From Enterococcus montenegrensis (GTDB lineage Bacteria; Bacillota; Bacilli; Lactobacillales; Enterococcaceae), in the NCBI RefSeq assembly GCF_029983095.1, contig NZ_CP120467.1:372001-436000 (forward strand): 64,000 nt of DNA, in the 5' to 3' direction. The position numbers were made by a program, and so were the translations under genes. Below are positions 56,303 through 63,857 of this stretch, piece after piece. Numbering within the stretch: the first letter of the stretch is position 1; every line of letters starts with the position of its first letter. The notes under the pieces were generated by a model. It made no database searches. It worked only from the letters and a program-made list of their open reading frames with translations, and was not told where the DNA came from.

Positions 56303-57691
56303 TTGTCAAAAATTAAATTTATGGAAACCGTTTTGCGCGATGGTCAGCAAAGCCTGATTGCCACTAGGATGCCAACTCGGGATATGTTACCGATTTTAAA
56401 AACGATGGATCAAGCGGGGTATCACGCATTAGAAATGTGGGGTGGTGCCACTTTTGATGCATGCTTGCGCTTTTTAGACGAAGATCCTTGGGAAAGACTA
56501 CGAGCTATTCGCAAAGAAGTTAAAAATACCAAACTCCAAATGCTTTTGCGGGGACAAAATTTACTTGGTTACAAAAATTATGCTGATGATGTGGTGACTG
56601 AATTTGTCAAAAAATCCGTTGAAAATGGTATCGATATTGTGCGTATTTTTGATGCTTTAAATGATACGCGCAATTTAAAAACTTCTGTGGAAGCTTGTAA
56701 AGCAGCTGGGGGACATTGTCAGACCGCAATTTCGTATACAACCAGCGATTTTCATACTGTTGATTATTTTGTCGCCCTAGCAAAAGAGATGGCCGAACTT
56801 GGAGCGGATTCTATTTGTATTAAAGATATGGCAGGGGTACTTGTACCTCAGGCCGGGTTTGAACTTGTTAGTCGTATTAAAGATGCTGTTAGTTTACCAG
56901 TGGATGTGCACGTGCATGCGACAAGCGGGATTGCGGAGATGACGTATTTAAAAGTAGCTGAAGCCGGAGCAGATATTATTGATACGGCAATTTCTTCTTT
57001 TGCTGGCGGGACGAGTCAACCGGCGACAGAATCTGTAGCAATCGCCTTAGCTGGATTAGGTTATGAAACGGGGTTAGATCAAGAAAAATTGGAAAAAATT
57101 GCCGATCATTTTAATCCTATTCGCGACCGCTTCAGAAATGAAGGAAAATTAAATCCAAAAGTAAAAGACGTGGAACCAAAAACATTGTTGTATAAAGTGC
57201 CTGGTGGGATGTTGTCTAATCTTTTAAGTCAATTAAATGAACAAGGTTTAGGAGATAAGTACGATAAAGTTTTAGCTGAAGTGCCAAAAGTGCGGGCTGA
57301 CTTAGGTTATCCGCCGTTGGTTACACCGCTGTCACAGATGGTAGGAACGCAAGCGTTAATGAATATTATCAGTGGTGAGCGTTACAAATTAGTACCAAAA
57401 GAAATTAAAGACTATGTCAAAGGATTGTACGGCAAGCCGCCAGTAGCAATTTCTGAAGCGATTAAAGAAAAAATTATCGGTAATGAAAAAGTGATTACCG
57501 AACGTCCCGCTGACTTACTGGCGCCGCAATTATCAGGTTTTGAAGCCGAGATAAAGGAGTATGCCCGTTTCATGGAAGATGTCTTAAGCTATGCTGTTTT
57601 TCCGCAGCAGGCTAAAGATTTCTTGGGCCGCAGAGAAGATCCATTTTACGATGTGCCATTTCAAAATGTCTCGGTGAAAATAGAAGTATAG
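56303..57691 (+). CDS. oadA: Oxaloacetate decarboxylase alpha subunit (carboxyltransferase)
   Basis: A 462-residue carboxyltransferase. The HMGL-like barrel has ETVLRDGQQSLIATRM at the start (metal/catalytic Asp), DALNDTRNL near 112, SICIKDMAGVLVP near 175 (catalytic Lys), and DVHVHATSGIAEMTYL near 200 (metal-binding HxH). The conserved C-terminal domain (FNPIRDRFRNEGKLNPKV onwards) is present, but no biotin domain; that is the separate upstream gene. It transfers CO2 from oxaloacetate to biotin, giving pyruvate. TTG starts at 56300 or 56303 behind AGGAGGG. The membrane beta subunit (OadB) is not in this cluster. Confidence 0.92.
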   Translation: MSKIKFMETVLRDGQQSLIATRMPTRDMLPILKTMDQAGYHALEMWGGATFDACLRFLDEDPWERLRAIRKEVKNTKLQMLLRGQNLLGYKNYADDVVTEFVKKSVENGIDIVRIFDALNDTRNLKTSVEACKAAGGHCQTAISYTTSDFHTVDYFVALAKEMAELGADSICIKDMAGVLVPQAGFELVSRIKDAVSLPVDVHVHATSGIAEMTYLKVAEAGADIIDTAISSFAGGTSQPATESVAIALAGLGYETGLDQEKLEKIADHFNPIRDRFRNEGKLNPKVKDVEPKTLLYKVPGGMLSNLLSQLNEQGLGDKYDKVLAEVPKVRADLGYPPLVTPLSQMVGTQALMNIISGERYKLVPKEIKDYVKGLYGKPPVAISEAIKEKIIGNEKVITERPADLLAPQLSGFEAEIKEYARFMEDVLSYAVFPQQAKDFLGRREDPFYDVPFQNVSVKIEV

Positions 57692-57744
57692 CAAAGTGAT
57701 TATCATGTTTTTGTTAGTAAAGGGCCCGAATAAAAGGTGGCGCT

Positions 57745-57781
57745 AAAAAAGCAGTGACAAAAATTTTGTCACTGCTTTTTT
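57745..57781 (+). terminator. oad operon terminator
   Basis: AAAAAGCAGTGACAAA pairs with TTTGTCACTGCTTTTT, a 16-bp stem with a short loop. Confidence 0.95.
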
Positions 57782-57865
57782 GATGTAATACTAAGTTAGT
57801 AGCTATAACAGCGGCATCGTTTAAGGCGAGTGTAGCTGCGCCGTCTTAAACTCAAGCGGGAGTTT

Positions 57866-58489
57866 TTATGACAAATAACTTGCCACTTTCGTTGTAATTA
57901 AGTCGACAGCGACGTGATTTTCGCCACCTTCTGGCACGATGATATCTGCATAGCGCTTGGTTGGTTCAATAAATTGGTGATACATTGGTTTTACTACTGA
58001 TAAGTATTGTTCAATGACCGAGTCAAGCGTACGACCTCGTTCTTCCATATCCCGTTTAATACGGCGGATAATGCGAATATCATCATCAGTATCCACATAG
58101 ATTTTAATATCCATCAAGTCCCGTAAACGTTCATCTTCTAAAATTAAAATTCCTTCTAAAATAATGACTTCTTTTGGTTCTTGCACGATGGTTGCTTTAC
58201 TGCGGGTATGGGCCACATAGTCATAAACGGGTTTTTCAATTGCTTCATAACACATCAATTTTTTGATATGTTCAATCAAAAGATCAGTATCAAAAGCAAA
58301 AGGATGATCGTAGTTTGTATTCAGGCGTTCTTCAAAGCTTAAATTACTTTGATCTTTGTAGTAAGAATCTTGTTCCAGCATCATGATGGAGTGGTCGGGA
58401 AAATTATTGAAAATTGCCCGGCTGACACTTGTTTTACCACTACCAGAGCCACCAGTCACACCAATAATGATGGGCTTGTTCTTTGTCAT
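57866..58489 (-). CDS. udk: Uridine kinase
   Basis: A 207-residue kinase. Walker A is [17 protein letters not shown] near residue 10; substrate and lid motifs follow: [18 protein letters not shown] near 38, NYDHPFAFD near 59, VYDYVAHTR near 83, and [27 protein letters not shown] spread over 108-134. It phosphorylates uridine and cytidine with ATP or GTP for pyrimidine salvage. ATG behind GAGGTTTT. The YjjG-type nucleotidase lies upstream on the same strand, so two opposing steps of pyrimidine salvage are neighbours. Confidence 0.97.
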   Translation of the reverse strand: MTKNKPIIIGVTGGSGSGKTSVSRAIFNNFPDHSIMMLEQDSYYKDQSNLSFEERLNTNYDHPFAFDTDLLIEHIKKLMCYEAIEKPVYDYVAHTRSKATIVQEPKEVIILEGILILEDERLRDLMDIKIYVDTDDDIRIIRRIKRDMEERGRTLDSVIEQYLSVVKPMYHQFIEPTKRYADIIVPEGGENHVAVDLITTKVASYLS

Positions 58490-58547
58490 GAGAAAACCTC
58501 TTTCATTTTTTGTACTAGGTCTATTATATAGATTTTTTCAGAAAATG

Positions 58548-59252
58548 CTATGCTTTTTCGTTAAATGACGCGCCTAAAATAGGATAGAGTTGATCTAATA
58601 CTTTGACTTCATAGGTTGGTTTGACATCTGGTAATAATTGTTTTGCTTCAGGATTTAACCAGACACTGTCTAAACCAGCATTGTTAGCTCCCTTAATATC
58701 AGAGGTTAAAGAGTCCCCAATCACCAAAGCCTTTTGGGCAACAAAGTGGGGAATACGGCGGGCCACGTAGTCAAAATATTCTGACATTGGTTTTTGGTAG
58801 CCGGTATCTTCTGAAACAAAGATATCTTTAAAATAAGGAAGTAATTTTGCGTCTTCTAAGCGCTTGTATTGCGTTTCAGAAACGCCGTTTGTTACGACAT
58901 ATAAATCGGCTTTATTCGCCAAATCGGCGATAATGCGGCGGCCATTGCCTAATAATTGGTGTCCTTGGGTTAAATAGTGGCGATAATTTTGATCAAGCGC
59001 GGGACCATCGACATCTTTGCCTAAAGTTGCAAATAATTTTTGAAACCGGCCGTTGGTCACTTCTTGGCGACTTAACTTACCTTGTTCATAATCAGCCCAC
59101 AATTTGTGATTCATCGTCTTGTAATATTTTTCAATTTCTGGTGTTAGGGTCATATTCAGCTGAGCAAAGAGCTTTTGTAAGGCTTGGTCTTCGGTTGCTT
59201 TAAAGTCCAGTAAAGTATCATCTAAATCAAATAACAGGGTAGAATAATTCAT
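58548..59252 (-). CDS. yjjG: YjjG-family HAD nucleotidase
   Basis: A 234-residue HAD-IA hydrolase. Motif I FDLDDTLLDFKATEDQAL at residues 9-26 is the YjjG signature; motif II VVTNGVSETQYKRL near 114; motif III Lys in DTGYQKPMSEYFDY near 145; motif IV VIGDSLTSDIKGANNAGL near 175. YjjG dephosphorylates pyrimidine nucleotides and helps clean abnormal bases. The ATG lies 15 bp after the stop of the rsuA gene, so they are co-transcribed. No RBS stronger than GAAAGAAG is visible. Confidence 0.9.
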   Translation of the reverse strand: MNYSTLLFDLDDTLLDFKATEDQALQKLFAQLNMTLTPEIEKYYKTMNHKLWADYEQGKLSRQEVTNGRFQKLFATLGKDVDGPALDQNYRHYLTQGHQLLGNGRRIIADLANKADLYVVTNGVSETQYKRLEDAKLLPYFKDIFVSEDTGYQKPMSEYFDYVARRIPHFVAQKALVIGDSLTSDIKGANNAGLDSVWLNPEAKQLLPDVKPTYEVKVLDQLYPILGASFNEKA

Positions 59253-59267
59253 TTTATTCGCTTCTTT

Positions 59268-59990
59268 CTATCTAAAATAAGGTTTTAATAAGGTTAATTG
59301 CGCTTTTGTTAAGGGAAAATAATCTCCGGGCTGCGAGTTTTCAGGTAAATATAAAGGTCCCATAGCAAGTCGGCGTAAAGTTAGTACTTTTTTTCCACAA
59401 GCTAAAAACATTTTCTTGACTTGATGAAATTTACCTTCCCAGATGGTTAGACGGATATAGCTGCGCTGATTTTTCGTATCTATTTGGAGTATTTCTAAAT
59501 TGGCGGGTTTGCACTGTGTACCATCCAAAAAGATAATCCCATCTCGAAATTTAGTGATATCAGTTTCGGTTACGATTTCATTAATGCAAGCTTCATAAAC
59601 TTTGGCTACTTTTTTTTCAGGGTGCAATAAATCATAACCGAGTGGCCCGTTGTTTGTTAAAAGTAAAAAACCAGAAGTATCGCGATCTAGGCGACCAACA
59701 GCGTATAAATCGGGATACCTGTCAACTTTTTTTAAACAATCAAAAACAGTTTGATGGTTTAGATCAGAGTTAGCAGTTACCACGCCAGCTGGTTTATCTA
59801 ATAAATAATAGACTTCGTCGGTAAAAAGCCGTTGATTGCCGACCATGATTTTATGAATTTGACTATCGACGTTACGATTTTGGTGGCGTTCTTTTGTGCC
59901 GTCAATTGTTACCTGTCCACTTAAAAAAAGTCGTTTCATTTCTTTGCGGCTGGTATGTAGTGCCTCTTCAATTAATTTGTCTAAGCGCAT
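59268..59990 (-). CDS. rsuA: RsuA-type 16S rRNA pseudouridine synthase
   Basis: A 240-residue synthase. An N-terminal S4 domain (MRLDKLIEEALHTSRKEMKRLFLSG, then VTIDGTKE) precedes the catalytic core with LDKPAGVVTANSDLNHQTVFDCL near 75 and the catalytic Asp in YAVGRLDRDTSGFLLLTNNG near 105. RsuA makes pseudouridine 516 in 16S rRNA. The ATG at 59990 follows AAAGGAG; the upstream open frame overlaps that RBS. Belongs with the YjjG gene. Confidence 0.93.
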   Translation of the reverse strand: MRLDKLIEEALHTSRKEMKRLFLSGQVTIDGTKERHQNRNVDSQIHKIMVGNQRLFTDEVYYLLDKPAGVVTANSDLNHQTVFDCLKKVDRYPDLYAVGRLDRDTSGFLLLTNNGPLGYDLLHPEKKVAKVYEACINEIVTETDITKFRDGIIFLDGTQCKPANLEILQIDTKNQRSYIRLTIWEGKFHQVKKMFLACGKKVLTLRRLAMGPLYLPENSQPGDYFPLTKAQLTLLKPYFR

Positions 59991-60069
59991 ATTTACTCCT
60001 TTATTCAATAGCAAAGTCTTGTCTATTATAGCGAAAAAAAGAGGGATTTACAGCAAAACAGCACTTTCC

Positions 60070-60298
60070 TTGACTTAAATTTAAATAAGGCCTAAGGTTA
60101 AATAGTAAAGTAAATAAAGTTTCTCATACACACAGCGTTACGACCTGGTGGAGAAAGTTTTAACCGACTTTGACAGGACAGTTGTGCATACGACTGTCCT
60201 TTTGCGTATTTTTATACGCACCACACTGATGTGCTGAGTAACAAATTTGCTTTTAAAGATTACCGCAATTGCGGCCAAAATTTAGGAGGAATTTAGTT
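60070..60298 (+). promoter_or_regulatory. rplY promoter and structured leader (candidate L25 leader)
   Basis: TTGACT (60070-60075) and TAAGGT (60093-60098) with a 17-bp spacer. The leader of nearly 200 nt contains clear hairpins: GGACAGT with ACTGTCC (60175-60201), GCGTAT with ATACGC, and CACA with TGTG. L25 binds loop E of 5S rRNA, and L25 leaders have been predicted in Firmicutes; the first leader segment (CTCATACACACAGCG) could mimic that site. Binding is inferred. Confidence 0.6.
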
Positions 60299-60904
60299 AT
60301 GGCAGTAAAATTAAATGTAGAAAAAAGAGCAATCCGTCCCCGTTCCCTACGCAATAAATTGCGTCACGAAGGTAAAGTACCAGCAGTTGTAAATGGTTAC
60401 CAAATTGAAAGTACACCAATTGCAGTTGATGCGGCAGCTCTTGAAAAAATCTATCGTGAACACGGTGCCAATGCTGTTATCGTATTAAGCATTGATGGTA
60501 AAAACGTGAACACATTAGTCCGCGGCACACAATCAGATACTTTTACTAAAAAATTGACACACGTTGAATTCTTGTCAGTAAATATGACAGAAGAAACAGA
60601 AGTTGAAGCCGAAGTATTGCTTGTCGGCGAAGCAGCAGGCGTGAAAGCCGGCGGTGTGTTGACACAAACATTATACAATGTCGTTGTTTCAGCAACACCA
60701 GACAAATTACCAGAACGCATTGAAGTAGATGTTACGGCTCTTGAAATTGGGGATGCCTTATCAGTTGCCGACTTGCCAAAAGATGCTGACTTCACGATTG
60801 TAACTGATCCAGAAGAACAAATCGTAGCTGTAAGTGAAGCGCAAGCCGCTGAAGAAGAAACAGAAGAAGCACCAGCACCAGAAGCACCTGCTGAAGCTGA
60901 ATAA
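60299..60904 (+). CDS. rplY: 50S ribosomal protein L25, general stress (Ctc) form
   Basis: A 201-residue L25 of the long Ctc/TL5 type. The N-terminal 5S-binding domain runs to about 95 (NVEKRAIRPRSLRNKLRHEGKVPAVV spread over 6-31, THVEFLSVN near 90); the C-terminal beta domain covers 100-180 (VGEAAGVKAGGVLTQTL), and the end is a very acidic Glu/Ala/Pro tail. It binds 5S rRNA and is stress-induced in B. subtilis. ATG behind TAGGAGGAA. Single-gene unit with leader and terminator. Confidence 0.95.
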   Translation: MAVKLNVEKRAIRPRSLRNKLRHEGKVPAVVNGYQIESTPIAVDAAALEKIYREHGANAVIVLSIDGKNVNTLVRGTQSDTFTKKLTHVEFLSVNMTEETEVEAEVLLVGEAAGVKAGGVLTQTLYNVVVSATPDKLPERIEVDVTALEIGDALSVADLPKDADFTIVTDPEEQIVAVSEAQAAEEETEEAPAPEAPAEAE

Positions 60905-60913
60905 ATTTGACTT

Positions 60914-60945
60914 AAAGCGCCGCTTTTTTGCGGTGCTTTTTTTCT
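60914..60945 (+). terminator. rplY terminator
   Basis: AAAGCGCCGC pairs (one wobble) with GCGGTGCTTT around six Ts, then a T-run. Confidence 0.92.
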
Positions 60946-61152
60946 TTGTAAAGTAAAATTACAGCAACTTTTCCAATTTAAACAAAGCTTTTACAAATTA
61001 CCTTTATAAGTGCAATTTTTTTGCATTCTTACTTATTTAAAGTATGATAGACATAGAATCGATACTGATGTTTAACCTACGAATTAAGATGGTAAAAAAA
61101 CCATTTCTAAAAAAATGAATCGTAGTAAACACTGCCTTAGGAGGTTTTGAAT

Positions 61153-61473
61153 TTGTTTGAAGTATTTGATAAAAAACGTAGCCGCTTTGCTTCTGTTGGC
61201 GTTGTTTCTAGCATGCCAGGAGAATTAATTGACAGCATTTGGTTCATTATCGACCTTGATTTAAAAGGAGTAGTACCTTTAAATAATTTAATCGCTTTTG
61301 AATTACTAAATCATGATGGCAAAGTGACCATGCATTTTTCGCAAGAAAATAGTGAAGTTGAAATGGATATAGACTTACCTTTCCCATTTTCTTATGAATT
61401 GCCCCAAGAAGTTTATGCTTATGACGATGGAAAACAACAAACAATCTTGTTGCCAAGTGAAACAAATCGTTAG
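61153..61473 (+). CDS. Small cytosolic protein, DUF960-like
   Basis: About 106 residues from a TTG start placed 8 bases after AGGAGG (another TTG lies 6 bp upstream). The pattern RFASVGVVSSMPGELIDSIWFII near residues 12-34, then LIAFELL and VTMHFSQE, resembles the DUF960 family of short staphylococcal and enterococcal proteins with a 'R.AS.GV...IP..L...W..I' start. Function unknown. Promoter TTGCAT-16-TATGAT lies near 61024-61051; terminator follows. The family call is tentative. Confidence 0.7.
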   Translation: MFEVFDKKRSRFASVGVVSSMPGELIDSIWFIIDLDLKGVVPLNNLIAFELLNHDGKVTMHFSQENSEVEMDIDLPFPFSYELPQEVYAYDDGKQQTILLPSETNR

Positions 61474-61482
61474 AGATATTTA

Positions 61483-61513
61483 CTCTCACCTTGAAAGGTG
61501 AGAGTTTTTTTTA
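61483..61513 (+). terminator. Intrinsic terminator
   Basis: CTCTCACC pairs perfectly with GGTGAGAG around TTGAAA, followed by eight Ts. Confidence 0.95.
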
Positions 61514-61597
61514 CGATCAAGGGTTTTTTACCTGAGATAGCTAGTGTGTTTAAAGATCGTTTGCTCCTGGGATAATGCGAGGGCTAATAAGAAATGA

Positions 61598-61626
61598 TTG
61601 ACAAGGGAGAATTTTACGGTTAGAGT
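61598..61626 (+). promoter_or_regulatory. Promoter of the orphan RNA
   Basis: A perfect -35 TTGACA (61598-61603), a 17-bp spacer, and -10 TAGAGT (61621-61626). No ORF with an RBS follows before the terminator at 61809. Confidence 0.65.
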
Positions 61627-61632
61627 AGTGAA

Positions 61633-61809
61633 CATGCGATGAGTCGATAAGACCAACTTGTTTGGTCGAGTCAAACAGCAACACCAGAAGGAAACTTCAC
61701 TGCCGGATTTGCAGGGTGTTGGAAGTGAGGTAGTGGACGACCAAGCTTCTACCAATTTTGGTACTGGAAAAAGTAGCTTTGAGAATTTTCTCTCAAAGCT
61801 ACTTTTTTG
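61633..61809 (+). ncRNA. Candidate structured small RNA, unknown family
   Basis: Predicted transcript of about 175 nt between a sigma-A-type promoter and a strong terminator (AAGTAGCTTTGAGA with TCTCAAAGCTACTT, then six Ts). Internal structure is dense: hairpin GACCAA/TTGGTC (61651-61667); a three-way junction closed by CAACACC (61679-61685) and GGTGTTG (61715-61721) that holds GAAG-GAAA-CTTC (a GNRA tetraloop) and CTGC-CGGATTT-GCAG; and TACCAA/TTGGTA (61750-61763). No coding potential. It is not SRP RNA, RNase P, tmRNA or a riboswitch I recognise; a diverged 6S RNA cannot be excluded. Confidence 0.65.
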
Positions 61810-61813
61810 TTTT

Positions 61814-61965
61814 ACAATTAAGAGGCAAAATAAAAGCGTTTTGTCACAAGCAATAAGCAGGAGTTTTCAAAAATTTTTTTAAATTTTTAGGAAAGTTCAG
61901 CTTATTGTCGCAGCGACTGTTCTTTGTTTTACCGTTTAACACGAGGCAAAATAAAAAGTTCTTAT
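61814..61965. other. AT-rich spacer with a short duplicated motif
   Basis: No ORF or strong hairpin. GAGGCAAAATAAAA occurs twice (near 61821 and 61943), a short direct repeat of unknown meaning. Confidence 0.4.
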
Positions 61966-62013
61966 AAAAAAGGCGGAAAGAAAAAGTTACGAGAACTTTT
62001 TCTTTCCGCCTTT
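61966..62013 (-). terminator. PTS operon terminator
   Basis: GGCGGAAAGAAAAAGTT pairs perfectly with AACTTTTTCTTTCCGCC around a 5-nt loop; on the minus strand a T-run follows. It ends the GatC-like gene. Confidence 0.95.
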
Positions 62014-62056
62014 ACATTTATTATGCCAGTAATAAATGAATAGTTAATGCGTTTGA

Positions 62057-63463
62057 TTATTTTGCTTTTTCGGCAGCGTAGATAGCGTTACGTTTTTTCA
62101 TTTCTCGTGCATACCAGACAAAGATTAATAAGTAAGCGACTAAGGCTAAAGCTGCGTATAAGACAAAGGTGATTTCACCTTGAGAAGCGTTTCCGACTAG
62201 GTAAGCCAAGAATTTTTCAACTGGGCCTTCCATCGTTGTATGAGAAATCAAAGCATCTGCATTTAAACCTTTAGGGAATGCGCCAACTTTTTTAGCTGTT
62301 TCTGTAATAAATGGTGCCATTAATGTACCAGACCATAAGAAGACAGGTAATTCGATTGCACCAATAACGATCATGCGGATTAATTTCCCACGTGTTACAA
62401 CTAACAATGCTGGTGTAACACCCATTGCAATGATACCACCAAGTGGCAATAATTTATTACCAGGTAAGATCATAGCTTCTAATAACATAATTGGTGCTAA
62501 AACGTTCGCGGCAGCCCAAATTTCGGCACGGCCTGCGATGAACGGCCAGTCTAAACCAATGTTTAATGTGCGACCTTTTAATTTGTTGCTGGCAAAATCA
62601 GTAATACCTTGTGATAGAGGTTCAACAGCTGCGATAAACCAAGCACCAATCATTGAGAATAACTCCAAACAGGTTGCGGCTGTAAATGCTAAAGCGAAGA
62701 TTTGTGTTGGTGTTTGTCCAGCTAACATTCCCACGAAGATACCTAAATAAATACCAATTGCAAATTTAGAACCCCAAAAACCGATTTTACTGTTCAATTT
62801 AGCAGCATCAAAATCGTATTTATCTAACCAAGGGAAAACTTTGTCAAAAATTTTATCAAAAACCATAATAATTGGATTCATCATATAGTTCATGTGGGTG
62901 GTTGTCATTGGGTTAGCATCAGGTGCGTTTAATAAATCGTTAAAAGTTGGTTTCATCAAGTCAGAGTTGATGATTTTCAATACGCCGATGAAAATAACCA
63001 ATGCTGTTGCGATAAACAAGTTGGCACCACAAAAGATTGCAAATAAGCCAACGATAGATAAATGCCAAATATCAAAGATATCAACATCTAATGTATTGGT
63101 ACGATTTAAAACTAACATTACAATATTGACAATTACCATAATCAATAAGAAATAAAGTGTGTAAGGGGAGCCCCAAGTAATAGTAGCAAGAGGAGCCCAA
63201 CCAACGTCAGTGATATTTAATGAAAGACCTGTACGTTCAACAAATGATTGCATGGCATCAGCAAATGATGTCGATAAAATATTAATAATAGCTCCGATAC
63301 CGGTTAATGCAATCCCTAATTTAAGCCCACCTTCTAATGCTTTGGTGAATTTTACTTTGAATAATAGTGCGATTAACGTTAAAACAATTGTCATTAATGG
63401 CGCTGCCCCTAAATTGATTAAGGGTTGAAAGACCTTGTTGGCTAAATCAATAACTGTACTCAT
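62057..63463 (-). CDS. PTS IIC component, galactitol (GAT) family
   Basis: A 468-residue membrane permease with about 11 helices. The opening FQPLINLGAAPLMTIVLTLIAL, the GGLKLGIALTGIGAI segment, FSMIGAWFIAAVEPLSQG near 270 and GLDWPFIAGRAEIWAAANVLAP near 310 fit the EIIC-GAT (GatC) family, which takes up galactitol or related polyols and sugars. The ATG follows AGAGGAGAA. Its IIB partner lies 60 bp upstream with a hairpin between them; IIA should lie further upstream, beyond the window. The actual sugar is not determinable. Confidence 0.9.
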   Translation of the reverse strand: MSTVIDLANKVFQPLINLGAAPLMTIVLTLIALLFKVKFTKALEGGLKLGIALTGIGAIINILSTSFADAMQSFVERTGLSLNITDVGWAPLATITWGSPYTLYFLLIMVIVNIVMLVLNRTNTLDVDIFDIWHLSIVGLFAIFCGANLFIATALVIFIGVLKIINSDLMKPTFNDLLNAPDANPMTTTHMNYMMNPIIMVFDKIFDKVFPWLDKYDFDAAKLNSKIGFWGSKFAIGIYLGIFVGMLAGQTPTQIFALAFTAATCLELFSMIGAWFIAAVEPLSQGITDFASNKLKGRTLNIGLDWPFIAGRAEIWAAANVLAPIMLLEAMILPGNKLLPLGGIIAMGVTPALLVVTRGKLIRMIVIGAIELPVFLWSGTLMAPFITETAKKVGAFPKGLNADALISHTTMEGPVEKFLAYLVGNASQGEITFVLYAALALVAYLLIFVWYAREMKKRNAIYAAEKAK

Positions 63464-63487
63464 ATTTTCTTCTCCTCTTTAGATAGT

Positions 63488-63515
63488 GCAAACGGAGAAA
63501 AAGAACTCCGTTTGC
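63488..63515 (-). other. Hairpin between the PTS IIB and IIC genes
   Basis: GCAAACGGAG pairs perfectly with CTCCGTTTGC around 8 nt. No T-run follows on the minus strand, so it probably affects mRNA processing or relative expression of the two genes. Confidence 0.6.
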
Positions 63516-63522
63516 TACTTAT

Positions 63523-63825
63523 TTATTTTTGCACTTGTTTAATAGCTGCTTCCATTTGCGTGTAAACCGGTTCAGCCATTGCAGGAATGCGATAAAGGAT
63601 TGCGCCAGCATCGACAACAGGAATATTAACAGGAAACCCTAAATCTGTGTTGGCAATTTGAGCAAAGATATCGTAGTGAGACAACATTTCTTCATTAATG
63701 TCTTTAATCATGACCGCATCACAACTTACTTGATACCCACGTTTTGCTAATTCGCTTTCTAAAGCGCTTTTAATTTGGTGGCTGGAATTAACTCCGGCGC
63801 CACATGCTGCTAGAATTTTGACCAT
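63523..63825 (-). CDS. PTS IIB component, galactitol (GAT) family
   Basis: A 100-residue cytosolic phosphocarrier. VKILAACGAGVNSSHQIKSAL at the N-terminus holds the phospho-cysteine (Cys8) in the CGxGxxSS loop of GatB-type IIB proteins. It receives phosphate from IIA and passes it to the sugar carried by the IIC encoded downstream. ATG behind AAAGGATG. A near-identical second copy begins 32 bp upstream on the same strand but is frameshifted. Confidence 0.92.
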   Translation of the reverse strand: MVKILAACGAGVNSSHQIKSALESELAKRGYQVSCDAVMIKDINEEMLSHYDIFAQIANTDLGFPVNIPVVDAGAILYRIPAMAEPVYTQMEAAIKQVQK

Positions 63826-63857
63826 TTCAATTTCATCCTTTCTTAATTGCGATAGTA

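Noticed and set aside
61633-61809. T-box, RNase P, SRP or tmRNA identity for the orphan RNA
   Set aside because: It lacks the T-box GGTGGNACC core, the RNase P universal core, the SRP GGAAG tetraloop region and any tRNA-like end; the downstream genes face the other way.
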